Assembly (NCBI GenBank): GCA_009792885.1
Contig: WMCF01000015.1
Span: forward strand, 9,159,750 to 9,223,749
DNA from: Eremophila alpestris peregrina
Taxonomy: Eukaryota; Chordata; Aves; Passeriformes; Alaudidae
Length of the DNA: 64,000 bases
Direction of reading: 5' to 3'
Part shown: one piece after another, positions 13,506-26,307 of the stretch
How the letters are laid out: every line of letters starts with the position of its first letter
Numbering within the stretch: the stretch's first letter is position 1
Program-made: the position numbers and the translations under genes
The notes under the pieces: model-generated
What the model saw: the letters and a program-made list of their open reading frames with translations, nothing else
The model's database searches: none
Told to the model about the DNA's origin: nothing

Positions 13506-14124
13506 ATAGTTCACTCAGTTTTTCCTTTGTTTTCAGGAAATACACCGAAAGGCTGTACCTATACCAATTTTTTAAAAATCAAGTACGGGTGTATTAAGAA
13601 ATATTTGCATTATTACTACTCAATTGTATAGTGTTGTATTGTCTTGTACAGTATTACTACCTGTAAGGATACACTACAACAGTATTTATCATCAAAATCA
13701 GCATTTACTGATATTAAGTGGAACTGCCTCTCTCACTATAAAAGAAGTCTTATCATCTGCAGAGTCCACAGTCCATTTGCACAGTTCCCCACAGGGAAGT
13801 TTACTTCTGGAAATAATCAACAACAGGATAGTAATTTTTAGTTAAAACAGTTGATTTTCTTATGGAATGTCAGTGAGATAACTATATCATGTTATCAGAG
13901 TTTTTAATTTTCAGCATGATTTCTCCCACTTCTCTGATATGTTCTGACAGGAAGTGGTCTGGGTCCATCTGTTCTATATGAGTTCCATGGATAGCTGAAA
14001 ATAACATTAAGATCTCCCTTTAGAGTTATTTTCTTGGACTGATCACACACAGATTCTACTTGTACAGCAAGCACACCAGTGCCCTGTCTCAGTGGCTGCT
14101 GCTGTGCACACTCTGTGTATCAAT

Positions 14125-14265
14125 ATGTCTTGTATTGGCGAGACCAAACCTGGATACAGAACTTCAGGTGTGGGCTCACAAGTGCTGCATGTAAGGTAGG
14201 GCTCTCCCTGAACTCCTTGGATCTGCTGACTACTCTTCACAAAATGATCTATTATATAGTTGGTC
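14125..14265 (-). mobile_element. CR1 LINE internal fragment
   Basis: On the plus strand, 'gagaccaaacctggatacag', 'aacttcaggtgtgggctcac' and 'aagtgctgcatgtaaggtag' match the antisense of the CR1 ORF2 end (usual form 'ctggacacagtactccaggtgtggtctcac'). The overlapping 81- and 74-codon frames are remnants of this or chance. Confidence 0.65.
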
Positions 14266-14455
14266 ACATAAAGTCAATAATATATCTCCCAAAGCTTTTA
14301 TTGTCTGACCTGAGAACTCAGTGACATGATTTATGGAAAGAGTAAGACTAGAGCTTGAACCTAAACAGTTCAAAGGTATTATTTTACACAGAAAGATGAA
14401 ATAAATTTTCCTAGGGTTACTTTATGATGCTTGTATCCCCAACTCGTCTGTTCTG

Positions 14456-15041
14456 TCTGTGTTAGATATTGTGTTCTGTAGCTTTAAGACTGGTTCCAAG
14501 AGAGAAGGGGGAGAAAAGAGAAGTGCGGAGTTTGTTTCCAGAAAAGCAGCTCACTCCTCCACATTCCAGCTCCTGGACGGTTCGTCTGAGACACAGACAG
14601 GCAGCGGATCAGAGATCTCCTTTGCTTTTAGTTAGTTTTAGCTAGCTAGGGCAGGGAAGTTCCCTGGACTGGTTTTTTCCTTTTTCTTGGGTCTGTTTAA
14701 ACCTGCTCTTGGACTGAAAGACCCATGAGAGCGAGAGCACCGGGAGTCCACACCGGTGGGCCACCGGGGCCCAGGCCGGCATTTCCAGCACCAGAGAGAC
14801 TGATAACAGGCTGAGCGAGCTGACCTCCCACAGCAAGGACTTTCTCAGTTTTGCCAGGTTTTATTGTTTCATATTTTTAATTTCTATGCTTTTAAACACT
14901 TTGTTAAATAAAGAGTTTTTTCCACTCATGTCTAAGGAGATTTTTCCCCAAACTAATAGGGGGGAGGGGTTGTTTTGGTTTGCTTCCCAGAGGGACCCCC
15001 ATTTGGGAGGTTTCCTCCGAAATTTGCCCTAAACCAGGACA
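14456..15041 (+). mobile_element. Passerine-type ERV LTR
   Basis: This segment includes 'agctagctagggcagggaag', 'cggcatttccagcaccagag', AATAAA at 14907-14912 with a TTTTT run after it, and a terminal 'tgccctaaaccaggaca'. The last bases CCAGGACA fit an LTR whose start would be TGTCCTGG. That start is not found, so the 5' border is approximate and the copy is probably 5'-truncated. It is more GC-rich than its surroundings. The family matches my memory of a songbird LTR, but the name is not certain. Confidence 0.7.
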
Positions 15042-15377
15042 TAAATATAAAACTTTTTTTTTGAGGTCTCTATGTGTCCATTCATCATCTGTCAATTAGT
15101 ATTACTCCACCTCTCAGGATGTTGCAAAAATAAATTAATTAATGTTTATAATACTCTCACATTCCCTGGAGGAAAAGTTGACAAGAAAATAAATAATTCT
15201 GTCTTTGAAACAACATTTGATTAGTGTCCAGAGGTGAAAAAATTTGAATAGATATAAAATATATTGTAAAACTGCTTTTAACTGAACACCATACAACTTG
15301 AGTACTGAATAAGGAGATTAAAAATATGTATTATTACTATATTTCTATAAAAATACACTTAATAGAAAAATATAATT

Positions 15378-16395
15378 GCTTAGGTTGGAAGGGACCTTAA
15401 AGATCATCTAGTTCCAACCCAGCTGCAGTGGGCAGGGATACTTTTCACTAGACCAGATTGCTCAAAGGTCCATCCATCCTGACCTTGAACTCCTCCAGGA
15501 ATGAGACATTCACAGCTTCTCTGGGCAACCTGTTCCAGCACCTCACCACCCTCACAGTAAAAATTTTTTTCCTTATATGTAATCTAAACCTATCCTCTTT
15601 TATTTTGGATCCATCACTCCTTGTCCTTACCATATGGTCTGGTAAGAAGTCCCTCTCTATCTTTCTTCTGGCTCCCTTCCGTCACTGGAAGGTCAAAATT
15701 TGGTCAGCCCTAAGTCTTCTCTTTGCTGAACAATCCCAATTCTGTTGTCTTTTCCTCATAGGAGAGATGCTCCATTCCTCTAATCATCTTGGCAGCCTCC
15801 TCTGGACTTGCTCCAACAGGTCAATATTCTTCCAGTGAAAGAACTGGATGCAGCTCTCCAGGTGAGGTCTCGCAGGAGCAGAGCAGAGGAGCAGAATCCC
15901 CTCCCTCACCCTGCCGGCCACACTGCTTTGGATGCAGATTATTCTGCCAGAACACAATTGGCTTTCTGGGCTGTGAGCGCACATTGCTGGGCCATGTCTA
16001 GTCTCTCACTCCCAAGTCTTTCTCAGCAGGGCTGCTCTTGATCTGTCCATCCCCCAGCCTGTGTTGACACCAGGGGCTGCCATGACCTGGGTGCAGCACC
16101 TTGCACTTTGTGTTATTAAACCCCAGGATATTCCTATGCACCTCGAGCTTGCCCAAGTCCCTCTGGATGGCATCCCATTCTTTAGATGTGTCAACAGGAC
16201 CACTCAGCTTGATGTCAATCAGCAGATTTGCTGAGGATGTACTCAATTCCTTCACCTGTGTCATTAATGAAGATATTGGATAACACTGATTCCAAAACAG
16301 ACCCCTGAGGGACACCACTTGTCACTGTTGTCCACTGGGACTATGAGCCATCAATCACTACCCTCTGGGGAAAGAAGTCAGGTTCTTGAAGGACT
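15378..16395 (-). mobile_element. CR1 LINE, 3' 1 kb with decayed ORF2 end
   Basis: This is the best CR1 copy in the window. On the minus strand, pieces of the ORF2 C-terminus can be read in broken frames. These include TKCKVLHPGHG and SSPAEKDLGV near 16000-16200, then SSVAGRVREGILLLCSA, RPHLESCIQ and DLLEQVQRR near 15784-15950. VVRCWNRLPREAV then leads to a stop at 15448. The region that should carry the FADD catalytic motif of the reverse transcriptase reads ANLLID, so the copy is dead. The untranslated tail ends at about 15378 with 'aggttggaagggacc' on the plus strand. The end repeats are lost. Confidence 0.92.
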
Positions 16396-16918
16396 CAAGC
16401 TATTAGTCACGAATAAAAATTAAAAATTCTAGTTGCTTATCTTTCCATTGCAAATCTTCAGAAAACGTTATATACAAGTAGGTATTGTTCTTAAAAGCAG
16501 AAAGAAAATCCATTATTTAAGTGTTAATTTCAGCATATCAAATTGTCAACATGGCACTGAATAATTTTTCTAGTGCAGTAAACTTTATGAACACATACCT
16601 TTATGTAATCATGCACAACAATGATAATTAACTTTTTGTGCTTCTAACAACCCTGAGTTAGAAAATTTTGTCCAAAGCATAATTTCTGTTGCAGATAGTT
16701 GTATTGTTATGCTGAAACATTAGTTCATGAATATACTCCAAGATTTTATGAACTTAAACATTAATGATTGCCATAAATAAATGCTCTGCTGAATAATCAG
16801 TGAATCAGAGATAATAAAATATGAAGATATCTGTTTCAAATGTCACACTCTGAGGCCTCTAACAGAGAGTCTCTAAAATACATTACTGACAGTACAATAG
16901 GGAACAGTCTCATAGAAT

Positions 16919-17520
16919 TGTGCTGGTTTTGGCTGGGGTAGAGTTAATTTTCTTCCCAGCAGCTGGTATGGGGCTCTGTTTTGGATTTGTGCTGAGCACA
17001 GGGCTGATAATGTAGAGATGTTTTTGTTATTGCTGAGTAGTGCTCACACAGAGACAAGTCTTTTTTGTACTTCAACTCGTGCCATATTGGTAAGGGTTTT
17101 GGAATATATGGAATTTGGAAGCATAGGCAGATGGGAAAACTGCCCCAACTGACTAAAGGAATATTCCATATTCTATGACATCATGTTCAGTACATAAAGT
17201 GGAGGCGGGGTGGTGGGGGGAAAGAAAGAGGAAGCAGGGGATGTTTGGACTGATGGTGTTCACCATCCCAAATCACTGTTAAATGTTAAGGAGCCCTGCT
17301 GCCCTGGAGATGGCTGAACACCTGGTTGCATCTGGAAGTGGTGAATTAATTCCTTGTTTTGTTTTGCTTGAGTGCATGGGTTTTATTTTAGGTATTAAAC
17401 TCTCTTTATCCCAACCCATGAATTTTCTTGCTTTTACTCTTCTGATTCTCTTTCCCATTCCAATGGTGGGAAAGTGAACAAACTCTTCTGTGGGGTTGGT
17501 TGCTTGGTGGGTTTAAGGCA
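16919..17520 (+). mobile_element. Solo LTR of the same ERVL-like family as 8781-9358
   Basis: It starts TGTGCTGGTTTTGGCTGGG and has 'agttaattttcttcccagca', a TACATAAAG promoter box at 17191-17199, ATTAAA at 17394-17399, and 'ctttatcccaacccatgaat'. The decayed end is 'gttgcttggtgggtttaagg'. The order of motifs mirrors the minus-strand LTR at 8781-9358. A target duplication is not evident (AGAAT on the left, GAAAA on the right). No retroviral internal sequence adjoins it. Short frames such as that at 17283-17477 are incidental. Confidence 0.82.
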
Positions 17521-18389
17521 GAAAAATAGTTCAAAACTGAACTATCTCATACAAATAGAGAGTTTCAGTTCCAGATCTCTTTTAATAAACCTGAAAAGTA
17601 CACAGTGTGTAGAACATGGCACCAGCACATTTCAGCCCTTTTGTCTGGATTTGTTTGTCTTGCTTTTGTCACTGAGGACTTGGCTATGAATGAAGGCCAG
17701 AAAATTGAGTGATCCTGGTCTGCCCTTTCAGACAACTTTACACAAAGCCACTTTTAGCTGCAGGACCATTGAAGCTTGCCATCATATTTCCCAAGCAAAC
17801 TGCATAAAGGCAGATATAGCTTGGGTTGCTCATTATCATCCACACATGAACATGCTGTCGAGGTAGGCAAGATGCTCATAATATGCATGGATGAGCAGAC
17901 TGTGCCAAAATATTTGGCCAAAGCATTTTCATTTGCTCTACAGTTTCACTTAAAATACAATAACTGTAAATTGCAAGCCTGATATGACAAGCAAGGCTGA
18001 ATCTGGGCTTAAACAAGATCTGTTGTTCACATTTAATGTACAATAAAGTAATAGCCATGATTATTCTTAGATTTTTTTTCCTTAAAGATTCATAAGCTAA
18101 TGATTAGAAAAAATTTGGATTTTAGCTTGAGATTCCTGTATGTCTTAATAATATTTGTGCTCAATTTCTCACTGTGAAAATGTGGGAAATTGATCTCAAA
18201 ATGCAGCTCCATTACAAAGGATGCATCAGTAGTCAGTGTAAAGTATGGCAACATCAAGAGATACAACAATAAGCAGGGAGCCATGAAATCATGATTGCTG
18301 TTTATTTCTTTTAAACTCCAAATCTTCTACTGATATGATGTCACTTGACCTTAGTCATATTAAGTCTAACTCTAACTTCTGGCCTGTTT

Positions 18390-18895
18390 GTCAGGTGGAA
18401 GGAGTGTCTGGTTGGCAATGTGGCTTGGGAAGAAATCCTTGAAAGGCAAAGGAGTCCAGGAAGGATGGATATTTTTCAAGAAGAGAATGTTAAAAAAGAA
18501 TGTTCAATGGCCCCATACATGTGGGCCATCCCACACGTGCTGAAAGATAGGCTGGTGGCAAAGACTGGTCTGGCTGAAGGGATATTTTTGGTTGAAACAC
18601 AGGAAAAAAAAATAGTTCCTGCCTTGAAAGAAGAGGCAGACAATTCAAGAGGACTACAAGGATGTTGTGGGGATGTGCAAGGAGAACCTTATAAGAGCTA
18701 AAATAAAACTAGAACTTAATCAGCTACTGCTATAAAATACAATTAAAAATGTTTATATACATGCATAAACAACAAAAGGGGATATAAGAAGAATCTCCAT
18801 CCTTTATTGGATGCAACAGAGGATGAGGAAAAGGCTGAGTTACTTAAGGCTTCCTTTGGCCCAGTCATTAATAGCAAGAGCAGTTGTCCTCCCTT
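18390..18895 (+). mobile_element. CR1 LINE ORF2 fragment between endonuclease and RT
   Basis: The nucleotide order 'ggaaggatggatatttttca', 'ggcagacaattcaagaggac', 'taatcagctactgctataaa', 'aatctccatcctttattgga' and 'gaggatgaggaaaaggctga' follows CR1 ORF2 upstream of the reverse-transcriptase domain. The plus frame at 18345-18701 keeps recognisable residues, but frameshifts and substitutions are seen and there is no complete ORF2. Neither CR1 end is present, so it is an internal, decayed piece. Confidence 0.8.
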
Positions 18896-21378
18896 TTACT
18901 ATTAAAATGAACATACATTTATTTGTATTGTTATTTTTTGTTGTTGTTGGGTTTTTTTAATTTGATACTTGATTTTACAAGTATTCATGATCAGTATGTC
19001 AGTGTTATTTTATATTGGTATTCAAAAGCTTATACTGTTGCCCTAGGACCTTGCTGTGGTACAGTACTGTGCTCACCTCAGAAAACTGCATCAGCTGTTG
19101 TAAAAGTTTTCTAAATAGCAGTAGTATAAATAGAATGTTAAACAACAGAATTATGCAAATTAACAAGGCTGGGGAAAGCTTACCAATATATCTAATCTAA
19201 ACTTGCAAATAAAAAAAATATAAATGTGTAAAACTAATTATGAATGAACAATAGTTGCATAAAGTATATTTTCTAGCCTGCCAGGAGACATTCTTCCCAT
19301 TTGTCCCCCTGTACAAACAACTGCTGTAGAGAAAAGAAGCATTAAGGTATCTTCTGATCTGTAACAACGTTAAGAAAAATCTTTCCTGAATGGACAGTCC
19401 ATATAGTCTTGCCAGTCCCTACAGCTGTGAATGCATGACATTACTGGCAATACTATTTAATAAAGATAAACTATAGGTCAAATAAGGGACAGTGTTACAG
19501 ATAATTTATCCCACTTCTTTGATTTGTTAGTAATGTTAATATGAGCAGAAGAATATCAAGGAATATTCAGAAAATTGAATGTCCATTGTCTACTTTTTTT
19601 TTCCAGTTATGGCATTAGTGTGAATGTGAAGTTAGTAGTTATTGCAAGCATAGACCTGGTGGGACACAAAAAAATAATTAAAGTGTTTACTGTGTTTTCT
19701 CTGAGAGCACAAAATCTGAGTAACTAGGAGACTCATTACAGCCACAAACACATACTTTGCTTGACTCAGATCACATATTTGGATTTGTTAGGTCTTGGGA
19801 GAGAATCATAACCAATGAATATACAATATTTTGAAATTATGTTATTTCAGTCTTATGTGTTAACAGTATTTCAATTTCCATACAATATTTAAATAAATGG
19901 AAATCTGTTTCAAGAAGTATTAGAGGGATTTAGAAACTTAGTAAGTAGGTGATTTGGGATATCTTTGGTCAATAGTGCTTAATAACATCTTGAACATGTT
20001 TCCTTTCTCTTATTCTTCCTGAAAGCAAAAATTACACTTGTCTTAAACAATTATATCTGGAATATGACTGTCATTCTGAACAATGCATTATTTCTCTCTA
20101 ATCCTGGTTGAAAACCTAACTCTCTGGAAGGATTCCAACATAACACTTCACATTTGAAGGCTGATTATAACTGATAACAACTAGTTGCCTGTCATTGATA
20201 TCTACAAATCTTATTCTGAGGCACATCAGTCTTGCCTTGCTTTTACTACATAATGTTAGCCTGTGTCTCAGTTGTCTAACCCAGGTGAGAGGACACCTAA
20301 GAGTTAAATGTCCCAGTCTTGAGTCAATCTCATCTTTGTCTGGCATTATAGGTATTAGATCTTAGAATTATACTCATATCTGTATTAGAAAAATACTCAT
20401 ATCTGTTCTTTTGTTTTGTGATTTTCTGCTTCAAATGTATCTTCTCTAGATTTTTTCCTCTTCCCCCCTCACTTTAAAGAATCCCATTGAAGTTATAGAG
20501 TTGAGTCTCCTTTTTTATAATTAATAATTTTTTTTCTGTGTAAGAAACTGTACTCTGAGGCAAGCCAAAATCCTGCCTGTCCAATCTTGGAGAAAATTTG
20601 AGCTGTGCAAACACGGCTGTTTCATTCTGTTTCCAATAGCCTGGGGCTTTCAGTCACACACCCTTTTCTCAGCTATTCCATTGACCTGCTCTGTATGCCC
20701 TAATATTCCCCTGTTGGCAGTGTTTGCTATATTTGCAGACATTTCATATCACCCAAATGCATAAAGAAGCTCAAGGGAATTGAACAATCATGTCCTGAGG
20801 GGTTTCTGTATTTCTATATATAAAGACAGCAGGATTTCTCCTAGGCAAAGAGCATCACACTATCTTTATTATTCATCTTCTAGAATGAATTTGAAAAGTA
20901 AGTCTGCAGAAATTGATTGTTAGTATTTTGACTAAAATTCAGTTGAATACTCATTATGAGCCCATGGTGAAGCCAAAGTGTCTGAGTAACTACAGGCAGA
21001 GAATGATAGAATGTTCATAGGATACTTTAGCTGAAATACATGTAAACATCCTCTGTAACTTAGGATCTAATTAAGGAGATTTTGCATTAACAACAAAAGC
21101 ATAAGCATGTATTTTTACCAATAAAGATTTACCTGCCCTGATTTCTGATGAGCCAACTACCCATTTAGGAAACTTCTTCATGGGACAAACTTAGGCATAT
21201 GTTCTATAGGACAGTGAGCTCTCTGTTCTGAAATTCATAGCACACTAAAATGAATGATGAATCCACAGTCTCTGGTGTCTGAATTTTTTAGTTTCTGACA
21301 TCTTTAGTATTTTCTGTATCTTAAATGATGTTATAGCTGAAAAGAATGTGACTTTACAGCAGACTCCAAAATATTCCT
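18896..21378. other. AT-rich non-coding stretch with one promoter-like spot
   Basis: No transposon is recognised. The stretch contains T runs and a small imperfect tandem copy of 'atactcatatctg' near 20370-20406. The only part worth noting is the TATA/ATG/donor arrangement at 20815-20903, listed separately. Confidence 0.4.
20815..20903 (+). promoter_or_regulatory. Candidate TATA promoter and tiny first exon
   Basis: TATATATAAAG at 20815-20825 is followed by an ATG at 20885-20887 in the context MNLK. After that comes a perfect donor GTAAGT (20898-20903), leaving a phase-1 junction. A four-codon first coding exon ending in phase 1 is also the pattern of prolactin-family genes (human PRL begins MNIK). 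However, I found no following exon with the family's signal peptide or cysteine motifs. In AT-rich DNA this arrangement can arise by chance, so I treat it as weak. Confidence 0.15.
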
Positions 21379-21720
21379 TTGGCAGCATCAGTTGGCCTTG
21401 CACATGCTGAACTTGTGAGTGTTTGTTCAAGGGCCTTCTTCTCAAACGAGGAACAAACCCCGCCAGATGCAGGTCACTCAAAGCTAAAAAAAGATGCCAG
21501 AGACAAGGCAAGCCAGCAAGTTTATCAGCAGTTTGATTCCCCAAGAGGGCACCAGGGGACATTACATGGCCATTAGCATAGCCAGCACTGGAGTCACAGG
21601 CAGAACAGAGGCAGCCAAGCAGCCAGCCAAGAACTCAGCCAAGGGCTTTGCAACAGACACAGATGTTGCTGCTAAAAAATTTATTCTAGACCTTGGCATC
21701 TGAGTCCTTTATCTGTCAAT
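21379..21720 (-). repeat. Unclassified GC-richer repeat-like block, possible LTR
   Basis: This block is clearly richer in G and C than its flanks. Read on the minus strand it holds a 'gataaacttgctggcttgcc' stretch that resembles an LTR polyadenylation/R region. No defined ends or target duplication were found. Three plus or minus frames of 65-105 codons cross it, but none has a recognisable domain. It could also be a decayed processed sequence. Confidence 0.3.
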
Positions 21721-24700
21721 TTTGTGTCCTGGATGAGGCCCCGGCTGTTAAGTTTGTTGATGAAAGGAGAAGAAGTGAAAAAGCTGAGCTGCATTTAGAT
21801 GACCAGCAATTTGATTCCATCTAAAGTACTTCTCTTAAAGGATAGGTGTCTCTTTTAAAAGACATCTTCTAATCTTTTCCTGTAAAGTTTGCAAACATTT
21901 CCTGTAAGATAACTGCTAAGGTGTAACATTTCTTACTGAGTTCAGAAATAGTCAATGACAAACTATTCTCTCACACCGGGAAAAGGTTGGCCCTATAGAG
22001 AAGAGAATCCACAATGGAATGGACATCATGGATTAATGGCCTCTAAATTTGGTTCTCTCTCAAATAATAACAGAATACTTTCACCTGCAAGGATGACAAT
22101 AGTGACAATAGTGGTTTTTTTTTTTTTTTTTTTGTCTTTCAGACATTCCACATCTGGATAAATGATCTTGTATCCTCAAGGTAATTGCCAGTTCTTTGAG
22201 TTTTCTCTGTTTTTCTTGTAATTTCCAAAGACCCAGTATTTTACCTACATTCAAGATCTGTTTGATTTGAAAGCTCTGGTATGTATTCTTGACTTAGTTC
22301 TCTTTCCCTACAACACTTCAGTCAGTGAAGGCTCTTGTTCTCCTACCATATGTAGTTTATTTTAAAAATACATAATATTGCTATTTTTAAACAGATTATG
22401 AAAAAAGTAGCAATAACACATATCCATTCTTTAAATTGCATTCTTTAAATTTAAATATTATCATATAATAATATAGGCAAATAGCAACAGATATAATTGT
22501 TATATTATAATATATTATCATGGTACAACCCAGGCAAGACATTTTTTTAAACAAAACATAGATTTTTATCCACCTACATTAAAAAAAGTTCTGCTTAGAA
22601 ATGTACTTGTTTATGAGCAGGTTATGGGGTTTTTTCCTTACTTCCACCAGCTTCTGTTTTGCAAAAATTAACAAGAATTTCCAGTTTAAATTATTTTTTT
22701 TACTTTAACTATAATTTTCTGTTAAAATCTGTGGTTTTTTTCCTTTCCTAGCTGTGCTGTCAATACAGCTAGGGCACATTTCTTCACTTTCATTAACAAA
22801 TAACACAGTGCACTTTGACCCTTTTAAGGCTGTATCCAGCTGCTCTTCCTTATCTTTTAGAGATAAACCCTGAGGGCTTGAGACCAACTGTTTCATTCTG
22901 CTTAGGTTAATGTTGTCATAAAATCCTGCACTGTTTTGTCATTTAGTCTGCTCTTAATCGAGCTACTTGAGACTGTATTGGGTACCCAGAAAGTGTATGA
23001 CAACAAACCTCTAGGCAGGTACAATGATTTGAAAGAATAAATTCAAGAGCAGACAGCAATTTCTCCTTGGTGTATGAGAATAAACCCCTAAACTGGCCGA
23101 TTAATTGAGATTAAATGATCACACTCCTCTTCCTTTTAAAACAAGCAAGAGGCTAGTTATTATTTCTCCTCAAAACCCATAGGAACTTTTTCAGGTGAAT
23201 GCCTTTGTCATCAGCCTGATATTTTTAGCAGAATCTTTTCCTTCCTTCCTTCCTCCCCCACACCATCCTTTTCCCCCCCTCCCATGACCCAAAGACTCTT
23301 GAACTACTTTTACCCTATAACACAGTGCCAAAAAGGAGGCAAAAAAACCCCTCAATAAATAATTTAGCTATTGAAACAATCTCCTAGAGAAGGCAATTTT
23401 GATTAACTTAAGCAAAAACTGAATTGATGTAATCCACTTCCCAAAAAGTTTTTCTAGCTGGTAAACTGTCATGTAAAAAAAAGAGAAACAGTATAATTAC
23501 TGATTGTGCTTTCTGAAGATAAATAATTTGTCAGTTTAAAAAAAATTGTACATAACTACTGTGTTTAGGATATTCATGCCTGTAGTCAATTACCAGGTCA
23601 CTATTCTGAAACCTTGAGCAAATCACCAAGCCCAGAGGACTATTTTCTTTGAGGTTCTCTTTTGTCCATATTTCTCTTTTTTCTCTAAGTAGCCGCCTGT
23701 GCTGAATGTACCTTCAAGGACTTTGCTATGCATAAAAGCACTGGATGCCTTTCATCCAATAAAAAAAATCATAAAGCTCCTTACTTTTACAGAAATGTGA
23801 CTCTAAAATGACTTATCTTTACATTCTTACAACGTATTTCACTCAGAAAGAACAACACTCCCTTCCCCTGTCTCTGCCCCCCTCACTCCCCCAAAAAGTA
23901 AACCAAACTAAACTCTAACAACTAAATTATCTATTGAAAGAAACACATCCTTTATTTCTTGTGTTGGGTTTTACAGTTGACATTTTTTATGCCAGTTCTG
24001 ATATTTAAGCACTGACTAGCTGTGCCTATACTATTGGGTGTTTCCCCTGCTGTGTGTTCAGTCATCCCTGCTAAGTACAGATCCTAGCTGTGTCCTAGTT
24101 ATGGAGCAGATGTACCACATTGTTGCTGCAATACTGGTCTTCAGGCATTCAGAGAGGGATTTAGTAAACTACTGCTTCTTACAGGCCAGGATTTGTTTGT
24201 TTCCCTCTCAAAGAATCTGGGCATCTGAAGAAGAACAGGAAGAAATAACAGATTCAGACACAGCTCAGTTGTGAATTCACCCACTCCCAGAGATGCAAAC
24301 ATGAAAAGCATCTGTCAACACTGTAAAAATGAAAGACAAACACAGAAACTTTGTCTGCCTCTAAATTTCTCCTGAGGAAAATCAATCAATGCGAAAACTG
24401 GAGGCCTGGATAAATAGGCTACTGACCAGGAAAACACTAATGGATAAGAAACTGAATTGCCACTGCACCAGATTGGAATTTAGACATTTCAGTTCCTTTC
24501 CTTGTCCCTGTAAAAAAGAGGAAAGATGACAATGTGAGTTACTTGTGCTTCTTCAGAAAGCATAATGTTTGTCTCTTTATAAAATTGTTCTGGTTTATTT
24601 TACTGATGTTCAATGCCAGAGAGCAACAATGGGAGAGTCAAAATTACTCCTCAGCTCTGTGAGCAATATATTTACAGTGAGCATCTCTCCTATGAGAGTT

Positions 24701-26307
24701 TAACAGGAAAGCAAACTGATTTGATGAGAAGATTCTGAGATCAATTCTGCAGTACAGCCAGATACAAGGCAATGTGAATAGGAAACATTTTTTTTTACAG
24801 TTTCACCTGTCAGAGATGAATAATTATTCTGTTCAAGTAGAGAAATGTAGGCAAGACAGACAACTATTTGCCAGTGTGAACAGACCATACAGATTCAAAA
24901 AGGATGGTGATGAATCAGTTTAAAGATTATTCAGATTTAACGATTTAAAAGTTTTTAATTTCCTACCTGAAGCAGGGTAAATATGCTGAAATGAAACTTC
25001 AGTCTATAAACTTCAGCAAGCAGATCAGGGACAAACCTAATTTGCATCGGAATGAAGCATTTAAAAAAATTCTGAGCACTTCAGTAAGTGATGCTGATTA
25101 GTCAGCAAATTGTGCTATCCTCCTTTAAGACTTCATTCAATACATTTGAATAAGTTCTCAGTTTTAAGAATGTGTATTTTCCTACTCCTACTTAGAAAAT
25201 AGCTTAATGCTTGTCAACAAACCTTCTTTAAGTCAATAACATGCTTGAGTGCTTCACCATAATTCAAACTTAATTTGAATACATGTATGTAAGAGCCAAC
25301 AAATCTATATACTGATACTAAGCCACTGGAAATAACAAATTTTCAATAAAAATTATGCAGCTACAAAAAGGCATGCTATGTTTTATATAGGTCTAGGAAT
25401 ATAGCCCCTTAAAATCTGGACGCTAATAGCTGCGTACTTAATTTTGGTTTGAATTTCTGCCGTGCCTTATATTCAAACAATATCTCTCTTTCAAATATAA
25501 CATTTGTAAGAAATAATTCTGAAATTAGATTTCCACAGTATTTCCATTTCACAGAAGATTTTGACAAATAACTTATGTCAAGTTCTTTTCTTTTTTTTTT
25601 TTTTTTTTTGAAAATACATCCTCTAGGAAAATATTTTGTGATTCTCTCATGTCTATTATTTTGTAAAAGCATTTTAATCCAGAAGCAATTTATCCACATT
25701 TTGGTATATTTGTTGAACTAGAACAGTGTCAAAATTTGCAAAATTCTTCACATTTCCAGAAGTGGTGAAGTCAAGCTGATGTGAGGGAGTGCAATTTCCA
25801 TAAATTTAAGTTATTCTGAGTGGTTTTATTAGCTATTCAAAAGAAAAAGAGATTTAATACCTCTATTTAAGGCTCTTCAGACAAAAGCATGTGAGAGATG
25901 ACTAATTATTAAGTAATATATAAAATATAATTAAAACCGTGCATAAGTCAGAGCTGATCACTGGGTCCAGTTCAAACAAGTAAGCAAATGTTGTCTTGTA
26001 ATATAACTAGATCTTTACTTTTTACCCTCTGCGTGTTAGTTGTCCATCATAGAAATGTATAAAAATAAATTAACTAAGGATAAATATACTTTTCTACCAT
26101 GCAAAGCAGTTAATTACGTACATATCTGAGAGGTGTTCATTTGTTATGATGGGAAAATATTTAAGTATATAATGAAAGAAATATGTATGAATATATAGGT
26201 ATATCAAATGTATTAGCTAAATCTGTATTACCATTTCCCAGTTACTAGAAATCAATAGTCTATAATGTTCAGTTGCAAGGATAGTCCCTGGCATAGTTTT
26301 GCCTGGA
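21721..26307. other. AT-rich non-coding stretch
   Basis: No gene or transposon is recognised. It contains poly-T runs (about 22113-22132 and 25588-25609), a CCTT tract near 23240-23260 and an AT-palindromic patch near 22450-22520. A 78-codon plus frame at 24038-24274 has an acidic C-terminal end but no domain or supporting context. Confidence 0.45.

Noticed and set aside
22123..22181. Exon-like 'ttttgtctttcag' acceptor with a short open segment and GTAATT donor
   Set aside because: The pyrimidine tract is a simple poly-T run, the segment is under 15 codons, and the phase does not fit the candidate at 20885.
24038..24274. 78-codon frame ending in an acidic tail
   Set aside because: No family resemblance, no supporting signals, and within the expected chance length for 64 kb.
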